Assembly (NCBI GenBank): GCA_944326305.1
Contig: CALVDL010000017.1
Location: forward strand, 1-64,000
Origin: an uncultured Bacteroidales bacterium
Lineage (GTDB): Bacteria > Bacteroidota > Bacteroidia > Bacteroidales > UBA932
Length of the DNA: 64,000 bases
Direction of reading: 5' to 3'
Shown here: one piece after another, positions 47,557-55,471 of the stretch
How the letters are laid out: each line of letters opens with the position of its first letter
Position numbering within the stretch: position 1 is the stretch's first letter
The notes under the pieces: generated by a model
Told to the model about the DNA's origin: nothing
Databases searched by the model: none
What the model saw: the letters and a program-made list of their open reading frames with translations, nothing else
Made by a program: the position numbers and the translations under genes

Positions 47557-48288
47557 ATGGACGGCAGCAGGGATATCATCATCTCTTTCAGGAACGCGGA
47601 AATAGTCAACGGAGAGAACACTGTCATCTACGGGCTCGACATGGATGTGTACAGGGGCGACTTCGTCTACATAATCGGGCGGGTAGGCTCTGGAAAGACC
47701 TCCATAATAAGGACAATAATAGCCGAGAACCCGCTCTACAGCGGGGATGGCACGGCTTGCGGGTACGACCTCAGGACAATCCGGGAAAAGGACATCCCCT
47801 ACCTGCGGCGGAAAATGGGGGTCGTGTTCCAGGATTTCCAGCTTCTCATGGACCGGAGCGTCGAGGACAACCTCACATTCGTGCTGAAGGCCACCGGCTG
47901 GAAAGACCGGGGAAGGATCTCGGACAGGATCTCCGAGGTGCTGGAGGCAGTAGGCATGTCGAGCAAGGCCCACAAGATGCCGCACCAGCTCTCGGGAGGT
48001 GAACAGCAGAGGATAGCAATAGCACGGTCGCTGCTCAACAGCCCCGAGGTAATCATCGCCGACGAGCCCACCGGGAACCTGGACCCCGACACGGCCGAAG
48101 GCATAATGCAGCTGCTCACAGGAATCAACCGGGACAGGGGCACGGCGGTCGTGATGGTCACACACAACAAGTCCATCGTCGAGAAATACCACGGGAGGGT
48201 GTTCGTCTGCGCTGACGAGGCATGCAGGGAACAGCTGCCGCAGGAACCGGAAGTTCAACAAGAAACAACAGGCCCGGAACATGAATAA
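47557..48288 (+). CDS. ftsE: FtsE-like cell division ABC ATPase
   Basis: A 243-residue ABC ATPase of the FtsE/LolD class. Walker A GRVGSGKT, Q-loop VFQDFQLL, signature LSGGEQQR, Walker B VIIADEPTGNLD and H-loop VTHN are all present. FtsE with FtsX controls peptidoglycan hydrolases at division. In Bacteroidota ftsE often stands apart from ftsX, and no permease gene is next to it here. The C-terminal tail (QLPQEPEVQQETTG) is extended and acidic. It overlaps nth by 8 bases. LolD-like function is the alternative. Confidence 0.82.
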   Translation: MDGSRDIIISFRNAEIVNGENTVIYGLDMDVYRGDFVYIIGRVGSGKTSIIRTIIAENPLYSGDGTACGYDLRTIREKDIPYLRRKMGVVFQDFQLLMDRSVEDNLTFVLKATGWKDRGRISDRISEVLEAVGMSSKAHKMPHQLSGGEQQRIAIARSLLNSPEVIIADEPTGNLDPDTAEGIMQLLTGINRDRGTAVVMVTHNKSIVEKYHGRVFVCADEACREQLPQEPEVQQETTGPEHE

Positions 48289-48937
48289 GAAAGAAAGGGA
48301 AATCCTATATTCGGAAATACTGGCATGGTTCAGGGATAATGTCCCGTCCCCCACAACAGAGCTCCACTACGACACACCGTTCCACCTGCTCATATCCGTA
48401 ATCCTGTCCGCCCAATGCACGGACAAGAGGGTTAACATGTATACTCCGCAGATTTTCAAGGAGTTCCCGGAGCCGGAGGACCTGGCCTCCGCCACATTCG
48501 AAAAAGTTTACGGGCTGATAAAGTCCATATCCTTTCCGAACAACAAGGCGAAGCACCTCATCGGGATGGCCAATATGCTGGTAAACGAATTCGGGGGCAA
48601 AGTGCCGGAGGACCCCGACGAGCTGATGAAGCTCCCCGGGGTGGGGCGCAAGACAGCCAATGTCATAGCCTCCGTGATATACGACAAGCCGGTAATCGCG
48701 GTGGACACACATGTGTTCAGGGTATCCAGACGGCTCGGGCTCTCGGAGGGCAGGACAGTGGAAGCGGTGGAGAAGGACCTGACGGAGAACATCCCCGCAG
48801 AGCTCCGGGCGACAGCCCACCACTGGCTTATCCTGCACGGGAGATACACATGCACGGCCCGCAAGCCCAAATGCGGTATATGCGGACTGAAAGACATGTG
48901 CATGGAATACAGGACAGAAAATGTCAGGATACCATAG
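48281..48937 (+). CDS. nth: Endonuclease III
   Basis: Nth (218 residues), a DNA glycosylase/AP lyase that removes oxidized pyrimidines. The helix-hairpin-helix and catalytic lysine are in LPGVGRKTANV, the catalytic Asp in AVDTHVFRVSRRLG, and four cysteines near the C-terminus form the [4Fe-4S] site: CTARKPKCGICGLKDMC (C-x6-C-x2-C-x5-C pattern). Length is normal. Its ATG overlaps the end of ftsE by 8 bases, so the two are co-translated. A 50-base gap separates it from the antiporter. Confidence 0.96.
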   Translation: MNKKEREILYSEILAWFRDNVPSPTTELHYDTPFHLLISVILSAQCTDKRVNMYTPQIFKEFPEPEDLASATFEKVYGLIKSISFPNNKAKHLIGMANMLVNEFGGKVPEDPDELMKLPGVGRKTANVIASVIYDKPVIAVDTHVFRVSRRLGLSEGRTVEAVEKDLTENIPAELRATAHHWLILHGRYTCTARKPKCGICGLKDMCMEYRTENVRIP

Positions 48938-48987
48938 ATAAGATAACAGATATAAGTCAACGATAAGATTTTTAACACACCGGAAAC

Positions 48988-50463
48988 ATGCACTTCACTT
49001 CAGAAAACGTACTCCTCATCAGTTCCATACTGATATTCTGCAGCATCCTCATAAGCAAGGCCGGCTACCGGTTCGGGCTGCCGTCCCTGCTCCTGTTCCT
49101 GGTGGCGGGAATGCTGTTCGGCAGCGACGGGCTCGGCCTCCAGTTCAACAACATGAACCACGCCCAGTTCATCGGCATGATCGCCCTGTGCATCATCCTG
49201 TTCACAGGCGGCATGGAAACGAAGATAAAAGAAATCAGGCCCGTACTCGGAGAGGGCATAGCACTGTCGACGGTCGGTGTCCTGCTCACCACGGTCCTGA
49301 CCGGACTATTCATATTCATGCTCTCCGAATGGGACATGGTTCCCATATCGCTTCCATTCGTGACATGCATACTTCTGGCTGCGACAATGTCCTCCACAGA
49401 TTCGGCCTCGGTATTCAACATATTGAGGAACAGCCGCATGCGTCTGAAGAACAATCTGCAGCCGCTTCTGGAGCTCGAAAGCGGGAGCAACGACCCGATG
49501 GCATATATCCTCACGATTGTCCTCATCCAGATAGCCAACAGCCTGTCAGGGGCCGGGCTGGAAAGCATAAATGCTTCAGCAATAGCCCTTGACGCCATCA
49601 AGACGCTCGTCCTGCAGTTCGGGGTCGGCATCATAGCCGGTGTGGTGATGGGGTTCTTCTCCGTATGGATACTCAACAAGATACACCTTACCAACACCCC
49701 GCTGTACGCCATCCTGCTCATCAGCATCGTATTCTTCACATTCACCGTGACGACCAAGCTCTACGGCAACGGCTACCTTGCCGTATATCTCGCCGGTATT
49801 GTCATAGGAAACCACAAGATCACTTTCCGCAAGGAGATATTCTCCTTCCTTGACGGGATGACATGGATGGTACAGATAGTGATGTTCGTCGCACTGGGCC
49901 TGCTGGTAAACCCTCACGAGATGCTCAAAGTCGCCCCTGTAGCACTTCTGATAGGCATATTCATGATACTGGCAGGAAGGCCGCTGGCAGTATTCCTGAC
50001 ACTGGCGCCGTTCAGGAAAATCTCATTGGCATCCAAGACATATATCTCATGGGTCGGACTCCGCGGGGCCGTCCCTATAATCTTTGCCACGTACCCCGTG
50101 ATTGCCGAGGTGGAAGGCTCGAGCCTTATCTTCAATATCGTATTCTTCATCACACTGCTCTCCCTGGTAATCCAGGGAAGTTCCATCACCTTTGCCGCGC
50201 GCAAGCTCAAGCTGGACCTCCCTGTCCCTGATGATGACAACAAGTTCGGGATAGAAGTCCCGGAGGAGGCCGGCAAGCTCGCCGAAGTGACACTTACGGA
50301 GGAGACACTGAAGATCGGTGACACGCTCAAGGAGGTCAAGCTGCCGGAAGGGATGCTCGTGATGATGATCAAACGCGGGGACAAGTTCATCGTACCGAAC
50401 GGCAGCGTAAAACTGCATGCCGGGGACAGGCTGCTGATAATCTCCGAAAACGATGATGACTGA
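48988..50463 (+). CDS. Potassium/proton antiporter, CPA1 type with RCK_C domain
   Basis: A 491-residue inner-membrane cation/proton antiporter of the NhaP2/CvrA class. Residues about 5-390 contain 12-13 hydrophobic segments with family motifs LLFLVAGMLFGSDGLGL, ATMSSTDSASVF and LESGSNDPMAYILT (the Ser-Thr-Asp and Asn-Asp ion site) and SWVGLRGAVPI. The last 80 residues (EVTLTEETLKIGDTLKEVKL ... GDRLLIISENDD) form a TrkA-C/RCK_C regulatory domain that often senses nucleotides such as c-di-AMP. Its stop overlaps the next gene by 11 bases. Confidence 0.88.
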   Translation: MHFTSENVLLISSILIFCSILISKAGYRFGLPSLLLFLVAGMLFGSDGLGLQFNNMNHAQFIGMIALCIILFTGGMETKIKEIRPVLGEGIALSTVGVLLTTVLTGLFIFMLSEWDMVPISLPFVTCILLAATMSSTDSASVFNILRNSRMRLKNNLQPLLELESGSNDPMAYILTIVLIQIANSLSGAGLESINASAIALDAIKTLVLQFGVGIIAGVVMGFFSVWILNKIHLTNTPLYAILLISIVFFTFTVTTKLYGNGYLAVYLAGIVIGNHKITFRKEIFSFLDGMTWMVQIVMFVALGLLVNPHEMLKVAPVALLIGIFMILAGRPLAVFLTLAPFRKISLASKTYISWVGLRGAVPIIFATYPVIAEVEGSSLIFNIVFFITLLSLVIQGSSITFAARKLKLDLPVPDDDNKFGIEVPEEAGKLAEVTLTEETLKIGDTLKEVKLPEGMLVMMIKRGDKFIVPNGSVKLHAGDRLLIISENDDD

Positions 50464-52198
50464 CGGTCCGCTCATACACAGACTGGATCCGGCCCCGGAA
50501 GGAGGCCATCCGCTGCCGGAGAAATTCAACAACCCTTTCCGCTACACCCCTGACCCCGCCACCATAGAGGCCTCTACAGCAGTCCTCAGGCACATCGTGG
50601 CTTCAGAAGAACTCACACAGGCATTCTCCGAAGGGAAAATGCTGGGAGTGCTGATTGTCAGGGATAAGGAAGGGAACCCGGGATTTCTTGCAGGGTTCTC
50701 GGGCCTGGCCGGAGGTAAAAGTGTCATACCGTATTTCGTTCCTCCGCTGCTTGACCTCACCGACCCGCAGGGCCATTTCAGGAAAGAGGAAGCGGAGATA
50801 GACCGTATCAGTCTGGTTATCAAAGAAAAGGAAAACAGTCAGGCCGTCATTGAAGCTGCCCGGGCAGCTTATGAGGTGAAAGAAAGATGCGAAGAAAGAA
50901 TACGGAAATGGAAAGAGAGGATGCGAGAATCCAAGTCCAGGAGGGATGCCATGCGCCGCTGCGGTGCGGACGGGACCATGACAGCTGCAATGGCCAGGGA
51001 AAGCCAGTTCGAGAAAGCTGAACTGAAAAGGATTATGGCGGCATGCCGCGATGAGGCAGCGGCAGCCGAAGGGCGATACAGGGAGCTCGTGGACGAAATC
51101 GGGGCACTGAAAAAGGAGAGGCAGGAACGGTCTGAAAGGCTTCAGATGTGGATTTCGGAAAACATGGTGGTAGAGAACGCCGCAGGCGAAAGGAAAAGCG
51201 TGTGGCAGATATTCTCAGATGCGGGAGCAGTGCCGCCTGGAGGCACCGGGGAATGTGCCGCCCCGAAGCTGCTGCACTATGCCTATACGCACGGACTGGA
51301 ACCTGTAGCGATGGGAGAGTTCTGGTACGGGGAAAGCCGGGGGCAGCAGGTCAGGCAGCACGGGAGGTTCTACCCTTCATGCACAGGAAAGTGCGGCCCG
51401 CTGCTGGGCTTCATGATGCAGGGGCTGGATGTAGAGAATGACAGCCCCTCAGCCTCACCTCCGGTCCCGGCACGGAAGGGCGGTGCCTACGGGAAAGCAG
51501 CCCGACCCCTCCAGGAGACGGATGGAAGGACATCCGGATACAATTTTTCAATATTGTATGAGGACAATGACATCATAGTGGCCGACAAGCCATCCGGAAT
51601 ACTCTCCGTCCCGGGCAGGACCGGGGAAAGATCCCTGCAGGAAATACTCTCTGAAAGGCTCGGGGCCAATGTGTCCGGTGTCCACAGGCTGGATATGGAC
51701 ACCTCCGGGATAATAGTATATGCAAAAAACCCGGAAGCGCACAGGAAAATGCAGCGGCAGTTCGAAAAAGGAGAGGTCAGGAAAGAATACATAGCCATAA
51801 TAGATACCGGAAAGCCCTCCGGAGGCACGCCCGGGCATGGTGGAGGACTGGAGGCCGGCAGCCATGGGACAATCTCCCTGCCCATTGCCCCGGACTACCA
51901 TGACAGGCCGCGCCAGAAAGTGGATTTCATGCACGGGAAAGAGGCCGAGACACAGTACAGCATCACCGCTTCCGGAGACGGCTGGGCGGAAGTGCTGTTC
52001 CGCCCCCTTACAGGCCGCACCCACCAGCTGCGCGTCCATGCGGCCCATCCACTGGGGCTCGGGGCACCGATAAAGGGCGACCGGCTGTACGGCAGCGCCC
52101 ATACTGCGGACAGGCTCTGCCTCCATGCATCCAGGATAAAATTCAGGCATCCCGTAACGGGATGCCCATTAGAGTTTAAATCCCGGCCGGATTTTTGA
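50453..52198 (+). CDS. RluA-family pseudouridine synthase with long N-terminal extension
   Basis: A 581-residue protein. The C-terminal 220 residues are an RluA-type RNA pseudouridine synthase with the catalytic Asp in HRLDMDTSGI, the nearby LSVPGRTGERS entry and the RTHQLRVHAAH motif. The first 345 residues are an extension: an opening FNNPFRYTPDP, an alpha/beta part (LGVLIVRDKEGNPGFLAGFS), a charged coiled coil (about 120-235), and a cysteine-containing segment around HGRFYPSCTGKCGPLLGFM. Similar long RluA proteins occur in Bacteroidota; the role of the extension is unknown to me. It overlaps the antiporter gene by 11 bases. The ATG one codon later is an equal start. Confidence 0.85.
   Translation: MMTDGPLIHRLDPAPEGGHPLPEKFNNPFRYTPDPATIEASTAVLRHIVASEELTQAFSEGKMLGVLIVRDKEGNPGFLAGFSGLAGGKSVIPYFVPPLLDLTDPQGHFRKEEAEIDRISLVIKEKENSQAVIEAARAAYEVKERCEERIRKWKERMRESKSRRDAMRRCGADGTMTAAMARESQFEKAELKRIMAACRDEAAAAEGRYRELVDEIGALKKERQERSERLQMWISENMVVENAAGERKSVWQIFSDAGAVPPGGTGECAAPKLLHYAYTHGLEPVAMGEFWYGESRGQQVRQHGRFYPSCTGKCGPLLGFMMQGLDVENDSPSASPPVPARKGGAYGKAARPLQETDGRTSGYNFSILYEDNDIIVADKPSGILSVPGRTGERSLQEILSERLGANVSGVHRLDMDTSGIIVYAKNPEAHRKMQRQFEKGEVRKEYIAIIDTGKPSGGTPGHGGGLEAGSHGTISLPIAPDYHDRPRQKVDFMHGKEAETQYSITASGDGWAEVLFRPLTGRTHQLRVHAAHPLGLGAPIKGDRLYGSAHTADRLCLHASRIKFRHPVTGCPLEFKSRPDF
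52146..52194 (+). terminator. Possible terminator hairpins at the 3' end of the RluA gene
   Basis: A perfect 9-bp hairpin GGCATCCCG-TAA-CGGGATGCC (52146-52166) lies inside the last codons. A smaller AAATCC-CGGCC-GGATTT with a T run follows at 52178-52194, across the stop codon. The second has terminator form but a short stem. Confidence 0.45.
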
Positions 52199-52250
52199 TT
52201 TCAACTACCAGCCGTCCGGGACTTCAAGAAACTTTTATGATAATGAATTT

Positions 52251-52282
52251 TTTGACAGATTCTGAAAATTTATGTAATTTCG
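52251..52282 (+). promoter_or_regulatory. Probable promoter of the DUF4143 gene, overlapping the left palindrome
   Basis: TTTG at 52251-52254, a 20-base spacer and TAATTTCG at 52275-52282 (one mismatch from TAnnTTTG). The -7 box lies inside the left palindromic repeat, so a protein bound there would block transcription. Confidence 0.55.
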
Positions 52283-52309
52283 GAATTGAATTCCAATTTT
52301 GCATAAAAT
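52261..52309. repeat. Left palindromic direct repeat of the DUF4143 unit
   Basis: Opens TCTGAAAATTTATG and ends GCATAAAAT, with centre GGAATTGAATTCC. It aligns with the repeat at 53450 over its whole length with two substitutions and one short indel. The outer arms (ATTTATG / CATAAAAT) are inverted repeats with one mismatch. The final A-T of the repeat is the first two bases of the start codon. Confidence 0.85.
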
Positions 52310-53465
52310 GGATTATATAACCAGAAAAATAGAGCAGACTATTTCTGAAGCAGCGAAATATTTTCCTGTGATTGCAGTCACAGGCCCCCGGCAATCCGGG
52401 AAAAGTACACTGCTCAGCCATCTTTTCCCTGAGGCTGTCAAGTTTTCTCTAAAGGATGTAAATGTCAGGAGTTTTGCAGAAAGTGACCCTATTGCTTTCC
52501 TGAATCAGACAGACAAAGCACTTTTTATAGACGAGGTCCAGAAAGTGCCGGTGCTGCTGGAATACATCCAGGGTATTGCCGACAATCACCCTGACCGGAA
52601 ATTTTTCCTGTCAGGCAGTTCGAATTTCGAACTTATGAAGTCCGTTTCAGAATCCCTTGCAGGAAGAGCAGGTGTTTATGAACTGCTGCCGATGTCATAC
52701 CCGGAAATATCAGCGCACGCTTCGGAGAAAGACCTGGATACTTTTCTGTATGACGGTCTGTTTCCAGCGATATATTCAGGTAAAAATATCGCCAGGCTGT
52801 TTTATCCGTCGTACGTAAAGACATATATTGAAAAGGATATCCGGGACCTTATGCATATCAAGGACACCATGCAGTTCCTCCGTTTCCTGAAATTGTGTGC
52901 AGCAAGGATAGGTTCGGTATTCAACGCAAACGAATTGTCCGGCGAAGTGGGTGTCGACAGCAAGACCATAGCATCATGGCTATCCGTCCTGAGCGCTTCC
53001 TATATCATATATCTGCTGCCCCCATACTATGAAAACATTTCAAAACGTCTTGTAAAGCGTCCCAAACTGTATTTTACAGATCCCGGACTGGCATGCTGCA
53101 TGCTCGATATCGAAAGTCCTGCGCAATTGTCCAAAGACAAGATGAGAGGAAATATTTTCGAAAATTATGTCGTCATGGAAGCCGTAAAACACAGGATGAA
53201 CAAGGGAATGGAAGGCGGAGTGTACTTTTACAGGGACAGCAATGGCAACGAAGTTGATCTTCTTATCAAGGAAGAAGGTGAGCTGAAGGCATTTGAAATA
53301 AAGTCTTCAATGACATACATTCCGGAATTCGGAAAGACCCTGAAGAAACTGCCGGAGTGGATTACGACACCAGTCGTAAAAAAAGCAATAATATATAACG
53401 GGGATTTCGAAAATACGGCAGGCGATATTGAAATAATAAATTACAGAAATCTGAATTTTATGTAA
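52308..53465 (+). CDS. AAA ATPase with DUF4143 domain
   Basis: A 385-residue cytoplasmic ATPase of the AAA_14/DUF4143 group (COG1373-like). The ATG at 52308 is preferred over the TTG three codons earlier. Walker A is GPRQSGKS (residues 26-33), Walker B ALFIDEVQKV (Asp75-Glu76), followed by FFLSGSSN. The C-terminal DUF4143 part has NEVDLLI and AFEIKSS, spaced like the acidic and ExK elements of a PD-(D/E)XK nuclease fold. The family is multi-copy in Bacteroidota and its job is unclear. The gene has lower GC than its neighbours. It is exactly bracketed by palindromic repeats, with the stop codon inside the right one. Confidence 0.88.
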   Translation: MDYITRKIEQTISEAAKYFPVIAVTGPRQSGKSTLLSHLFPEAVKFSLKDVNVRSFAESDPIAFLNQTDKALFIDEVQKVPVLLEYIQGIADNHPDRKFFLSGSSNFELMKSVSESLAGRAGVYELLPMSYPEISAHASEKDLDTFLYDGLFPAIYSGKNIARLFYPSYVKTYIEKDIRDLMHIKDTMQFLRFLKLCAARIGSVFNANELSGEVGVDSKTIASWLSVLSASYIIYLLPPYYENISKRLVKRPKLYFTDPGLACCMLDIESPAQLSKDKMRGNIFENYVVMEAVKHRMNKGMEGGVYFYRDSNGNEVDLLIKEEGELKAFEIKSSMTYIPEFGKTLKKLPEWITTPVVKKAIIYNGDFENTAGDIEIINYRNLNFM

Positions 53466-53502
53466 TTTCGGAGTTCAATTCCAATTTTGCATAAAATTCA
53501 GA
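53450..53502. repeat. Right palindromic direct repeat of the DUF4143 unit
   Basis: A 53-base palindrome with perfect 13-base arms TCTGAATTTTATG (53450-53462) and CATAAAATTCAGA (53490-53502). The centre is close to GGAGTTCAATTCC. It shares over 40 bases in direct orientation with the repeat at 52261. The DUF4143 stop codon (53463-53465) is inside it. Confidence 0.88.
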
Positions 53503-53523
53503 TAAAAGGTTAAATAATCCGAT

Positions 53524-53566
53524 AAAAAAAACAAATAGAGCAATGCCGCTCTATTTGTTTTTTTTA
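53524..53566. terminator. Bidirectional terminator between DUF4143 gene and ndk
   Basis: AAAAAACAAATAGAGC (53526-53541) pairs with GCTCTATTTGTTTTTT (53548-53563) around a 6-base loop. A runs and T runs on both sides allow termination in both directions. The ndk stop codon abuts it. Confidence 0.9.
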
Positions 53567-54028
53567 TTTCTCGTCCGGAGCGTAAAGATACTGGTTCAGC
53601 GGCGAAGGATACTCGCAGTAGTCCTCCGGGGAGAAGAACCTGTCAAGCTCTATCCTGGCGTTCTCCGGCGAGTCGGATGTATGAACGATATTCTCCTGGG
53701 CACTCAGGGCGTAGTCGCCGCGTATGGTGCCAGGGGCGGCCTTGCGGGCGTTGGTGGCACCTGCCATCTCGCGCACGACCTTCACGGCTTCGAAGCCTTC
53801 CCAGCAGCACAGGATCACAGGAGCGGCCATCATGCCGCTGCACAGCCACGGGAAGAACGGCTTGTCCTTCAGATGGGCATAATGCACGTCAAGGGTAGCC
53901 TGGTCAAGCTGCTTCATCTTCATGGCCACCAGCTTCAGCCCTCTTTTCTCGAAACGGGAGATTACCTCGCCTACCAGCCCGCGCTGGAGAGTTCCCGGTT
54001 TCAGTATTACCAATGTCCTTTCCATCAT
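53564..54028 (-). CDS. ndk: Nucleoside diphosphate kinase
   Basis: Ndk (154 residues) equilibrates nucleoside di- and triphosphates through a phosphohistidine. It opens ERTLVILKPGTLQRGLVGEV. The catalytic His is in NIVHTSDSPENA (usual NxxHGSDS, Gly replaced by Thr here). Two Met codons stand in a row; the second (54025) may be the true start. Length is near normal (about 140-155). Monocistronic, with a strong terminator at its end. Confidence 0.95.
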   Translation of the reverse strand: MMERTLVILKPGTLQRGLVGEVISRFEKRGLKLVAMKMKQLDQATLDVHYAHLKDKPFFPWLCSGMMAAPVILCCWEGFEAVKVVREMAGATNARKAAPGTIRGDYALSAQENIVHTSDSPENARIELDRFFSPEDYCEYPSPLNQYLYAPDEK

Positions 54029-54182
54029 TGTTTTCTGTTTTTTATTATAAGAATCAGTCTGTCATCCACAGATTTCTCGTCTCCGCCTTTCAGCCTCCGC
54101 TCGAAATGACAGTCCGTATAGCAACAAGACCCGTCAGGTGACCGGGGCAGGCAAGGAAACGTGTCAGATTTCCCATTCTGAC
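54029..54182. other. Gap with a dispersed-repeat unit
   Basis: A 154-base gap without a gene. About 54059-54113 contains CTGTCATCCACAGATTTCTCG and CGCTCGAAATGACAG-type sequence, a degenerate inverted pair of the GTCATCCCGAGC repeat family also seen at 28915-29030, 31171-31283 and 58150. The ndk promoter should be here, but I cannot identify its boxes. Confidence 0.45.
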
Positions 54183-55463
54183 CTAAAGGGTGGTGAGGCG
54201 GAGATTCCTCCAGTATACCTTGATGCCGCCGCCGTCGTGGATCTGAAGGGCGATGCGCCCCTTTCCGCCGCCGATCCCGGCATCATTGATATTGACCATC
54301 TCCTGCCCGTTGAGCCATGTCTGCACGTTGTCCCCCTGTACTTTGATACGCAGGGTGTTCCAGTCCCCGTACTTGAGTATATTCTCCTTTTCCTGAGGTA
54401 TCTGGACAAGCCATCCGCGTCCGTATGACTCATAGATTCCGCCGGTGTCATGGTCAGGAGGGGCCACCTCCACCTGCCATCCGTGCACCCTGGCCACAGG
54501 CTCCACCCATGAACGGATGAACACCCCGCTGTTTCCGTCCTTCTCCTGCCTGAACTCCACGCTCAGGTCGTAGTCATCATAGTATTCGCGCGTAGCGAGA
54601 TAGCCATACTGCTTGTCGGGACCGCTCTCGCATACCAGAAGGCCGTCCTCCACATACCATTTCTCCGTGCCGTAAGCCTCCCATCCTGAAAGGTCCTTTC
54701 CGTTGAAGAGGTCAACTGTCTTGCCGGCCTTGCGAGGAAGCTCCTTGATCTTGATATTCTTGAATGATGCCGGATAGCCGTGGTCCTGAAGACATATCAC
54801 GCCCTTGTGCCCCAGTCCGTACTCGGGTGCATGGGCCCATTTGCCGCTGTTCTTCCTGGCGAACCAGTCGTCGGTCCATGCCTCGAACTCGAGGATCTTC
54901 TCCCCGTTGAGCCAATGCTCGACATGTCCGTTGTCAAAGACAATCATGGAGTTGTTCCACTCCCCGCAAGGGTTCACCTTCATCTTCGACTTGTCAGGCA
55001 GATACATGGCGTAGTCCACGCCCAGCTTCTGCCATTCCTCGAGCTTCTCCGGAAAGTTCGGCTCGTCAATCAGCTGGTACTCGGGGCCAGTCACATAAGG
55101 GACATCGAACTCGGGTCTCTCCACCACATGGTAGAGCATACCGCTGTTGCCTCCCTTGGACAGCTTCCAGTCCCATGACAGGATAAAGTTCTCGTACTCC
55201 CTGTCTGTAACAATATAGCCGCTGGCATCGCTTCCGGTGCCCTTGGCCTGGATGCATCCGTCCACAACATGCCACGGAACTGTAAGCTCCGTACCGTTGT
55301 AATCACGCCAGCCGTCGAGGGTCTCTCCGTTGAACAGGAGCTCCCAACCGTCCTCTTTTTCCTTGTTTGTAAGGGTGTTGTCCTTGCCTGCACAGCAGTA
55401 AACGAGCATTGCGGATGCCCCTATCATGGCACCTGCAATGAATGATTTTTTCTTTATAGACAT
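54183..55463 (-). CDS. Tandem DUF1080 (3-keto-disaccharide hydrolase-type) lipoprotein
   Basis: A 426-residue exported protein with a lipoprotein-like signal (LVYCC, Cys 23 or 24). It contains two DUF1080 beta-sandwich domains, about residues 38-240 and 248-426. Each opens with LFNG-LDGW-type sequence (ELLFNGETLDGW; DLFNGKDLSGWEAYG) and includes an NSG-(M/V)-(L/F)-type strand (GGNSGMLYHVVE; GNSGVFIRSW). Family members have been linked to hydrolysis of 3-keto-disaccharides or glycan binding. It lies 8 bases after the phosphoglucomutase stop on the same strand, which fits a sugar-related role. The substrate is unknown. Confidence 0.85.
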   Translation of the reverse strand: MSIKKKSFIAGAMIGASAMLVYCCAGKDNTLTNKEKEDGWELLFNGETLDGWRDYNGTELTVPWHVVDGCIQAKGTGSDASGYIVTDREYENFILSWDWKLSKGGNSGMLYHVVERPEFDVPYVTGPEYQLIDEPNFPEKLEEWQKLGVDYAMYLPDKSKMKVNPCGEWNNSMIVFDNGHVEHWLNGEKILEFEAWTDDWFARKNSGKWAHAPEYGLGHKGVICLQDHGYPASFKNIKIKELPRKAGKTVDLFNGKDLSGWEAYGTEKWYVEDGLLVCESGPDKQYGYLATREYYDDYDLSVEFRQEKDGNSGVFIRSWVEPVARVHGWQVEVAPPDHDTGGIYESYGRGWLVQIPQEKENILKYGDWNTLRIKVQGDNVQTWLNGQEMVNINDAGIGGGKGRIALQIHDGGGIKVYWRNLRLTTL

Positions 55464-55471
55464 AACACAGG

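Noticed and set aside
52261-53502. A conventional insertion sequence
   Set aside because: The enclosed protein is an AAA/DUF4143 ATPase with no transposase motif, the ends are direct palindromic repeats rather than terminal inverted repeats, and no short target duplication was seen outside them.
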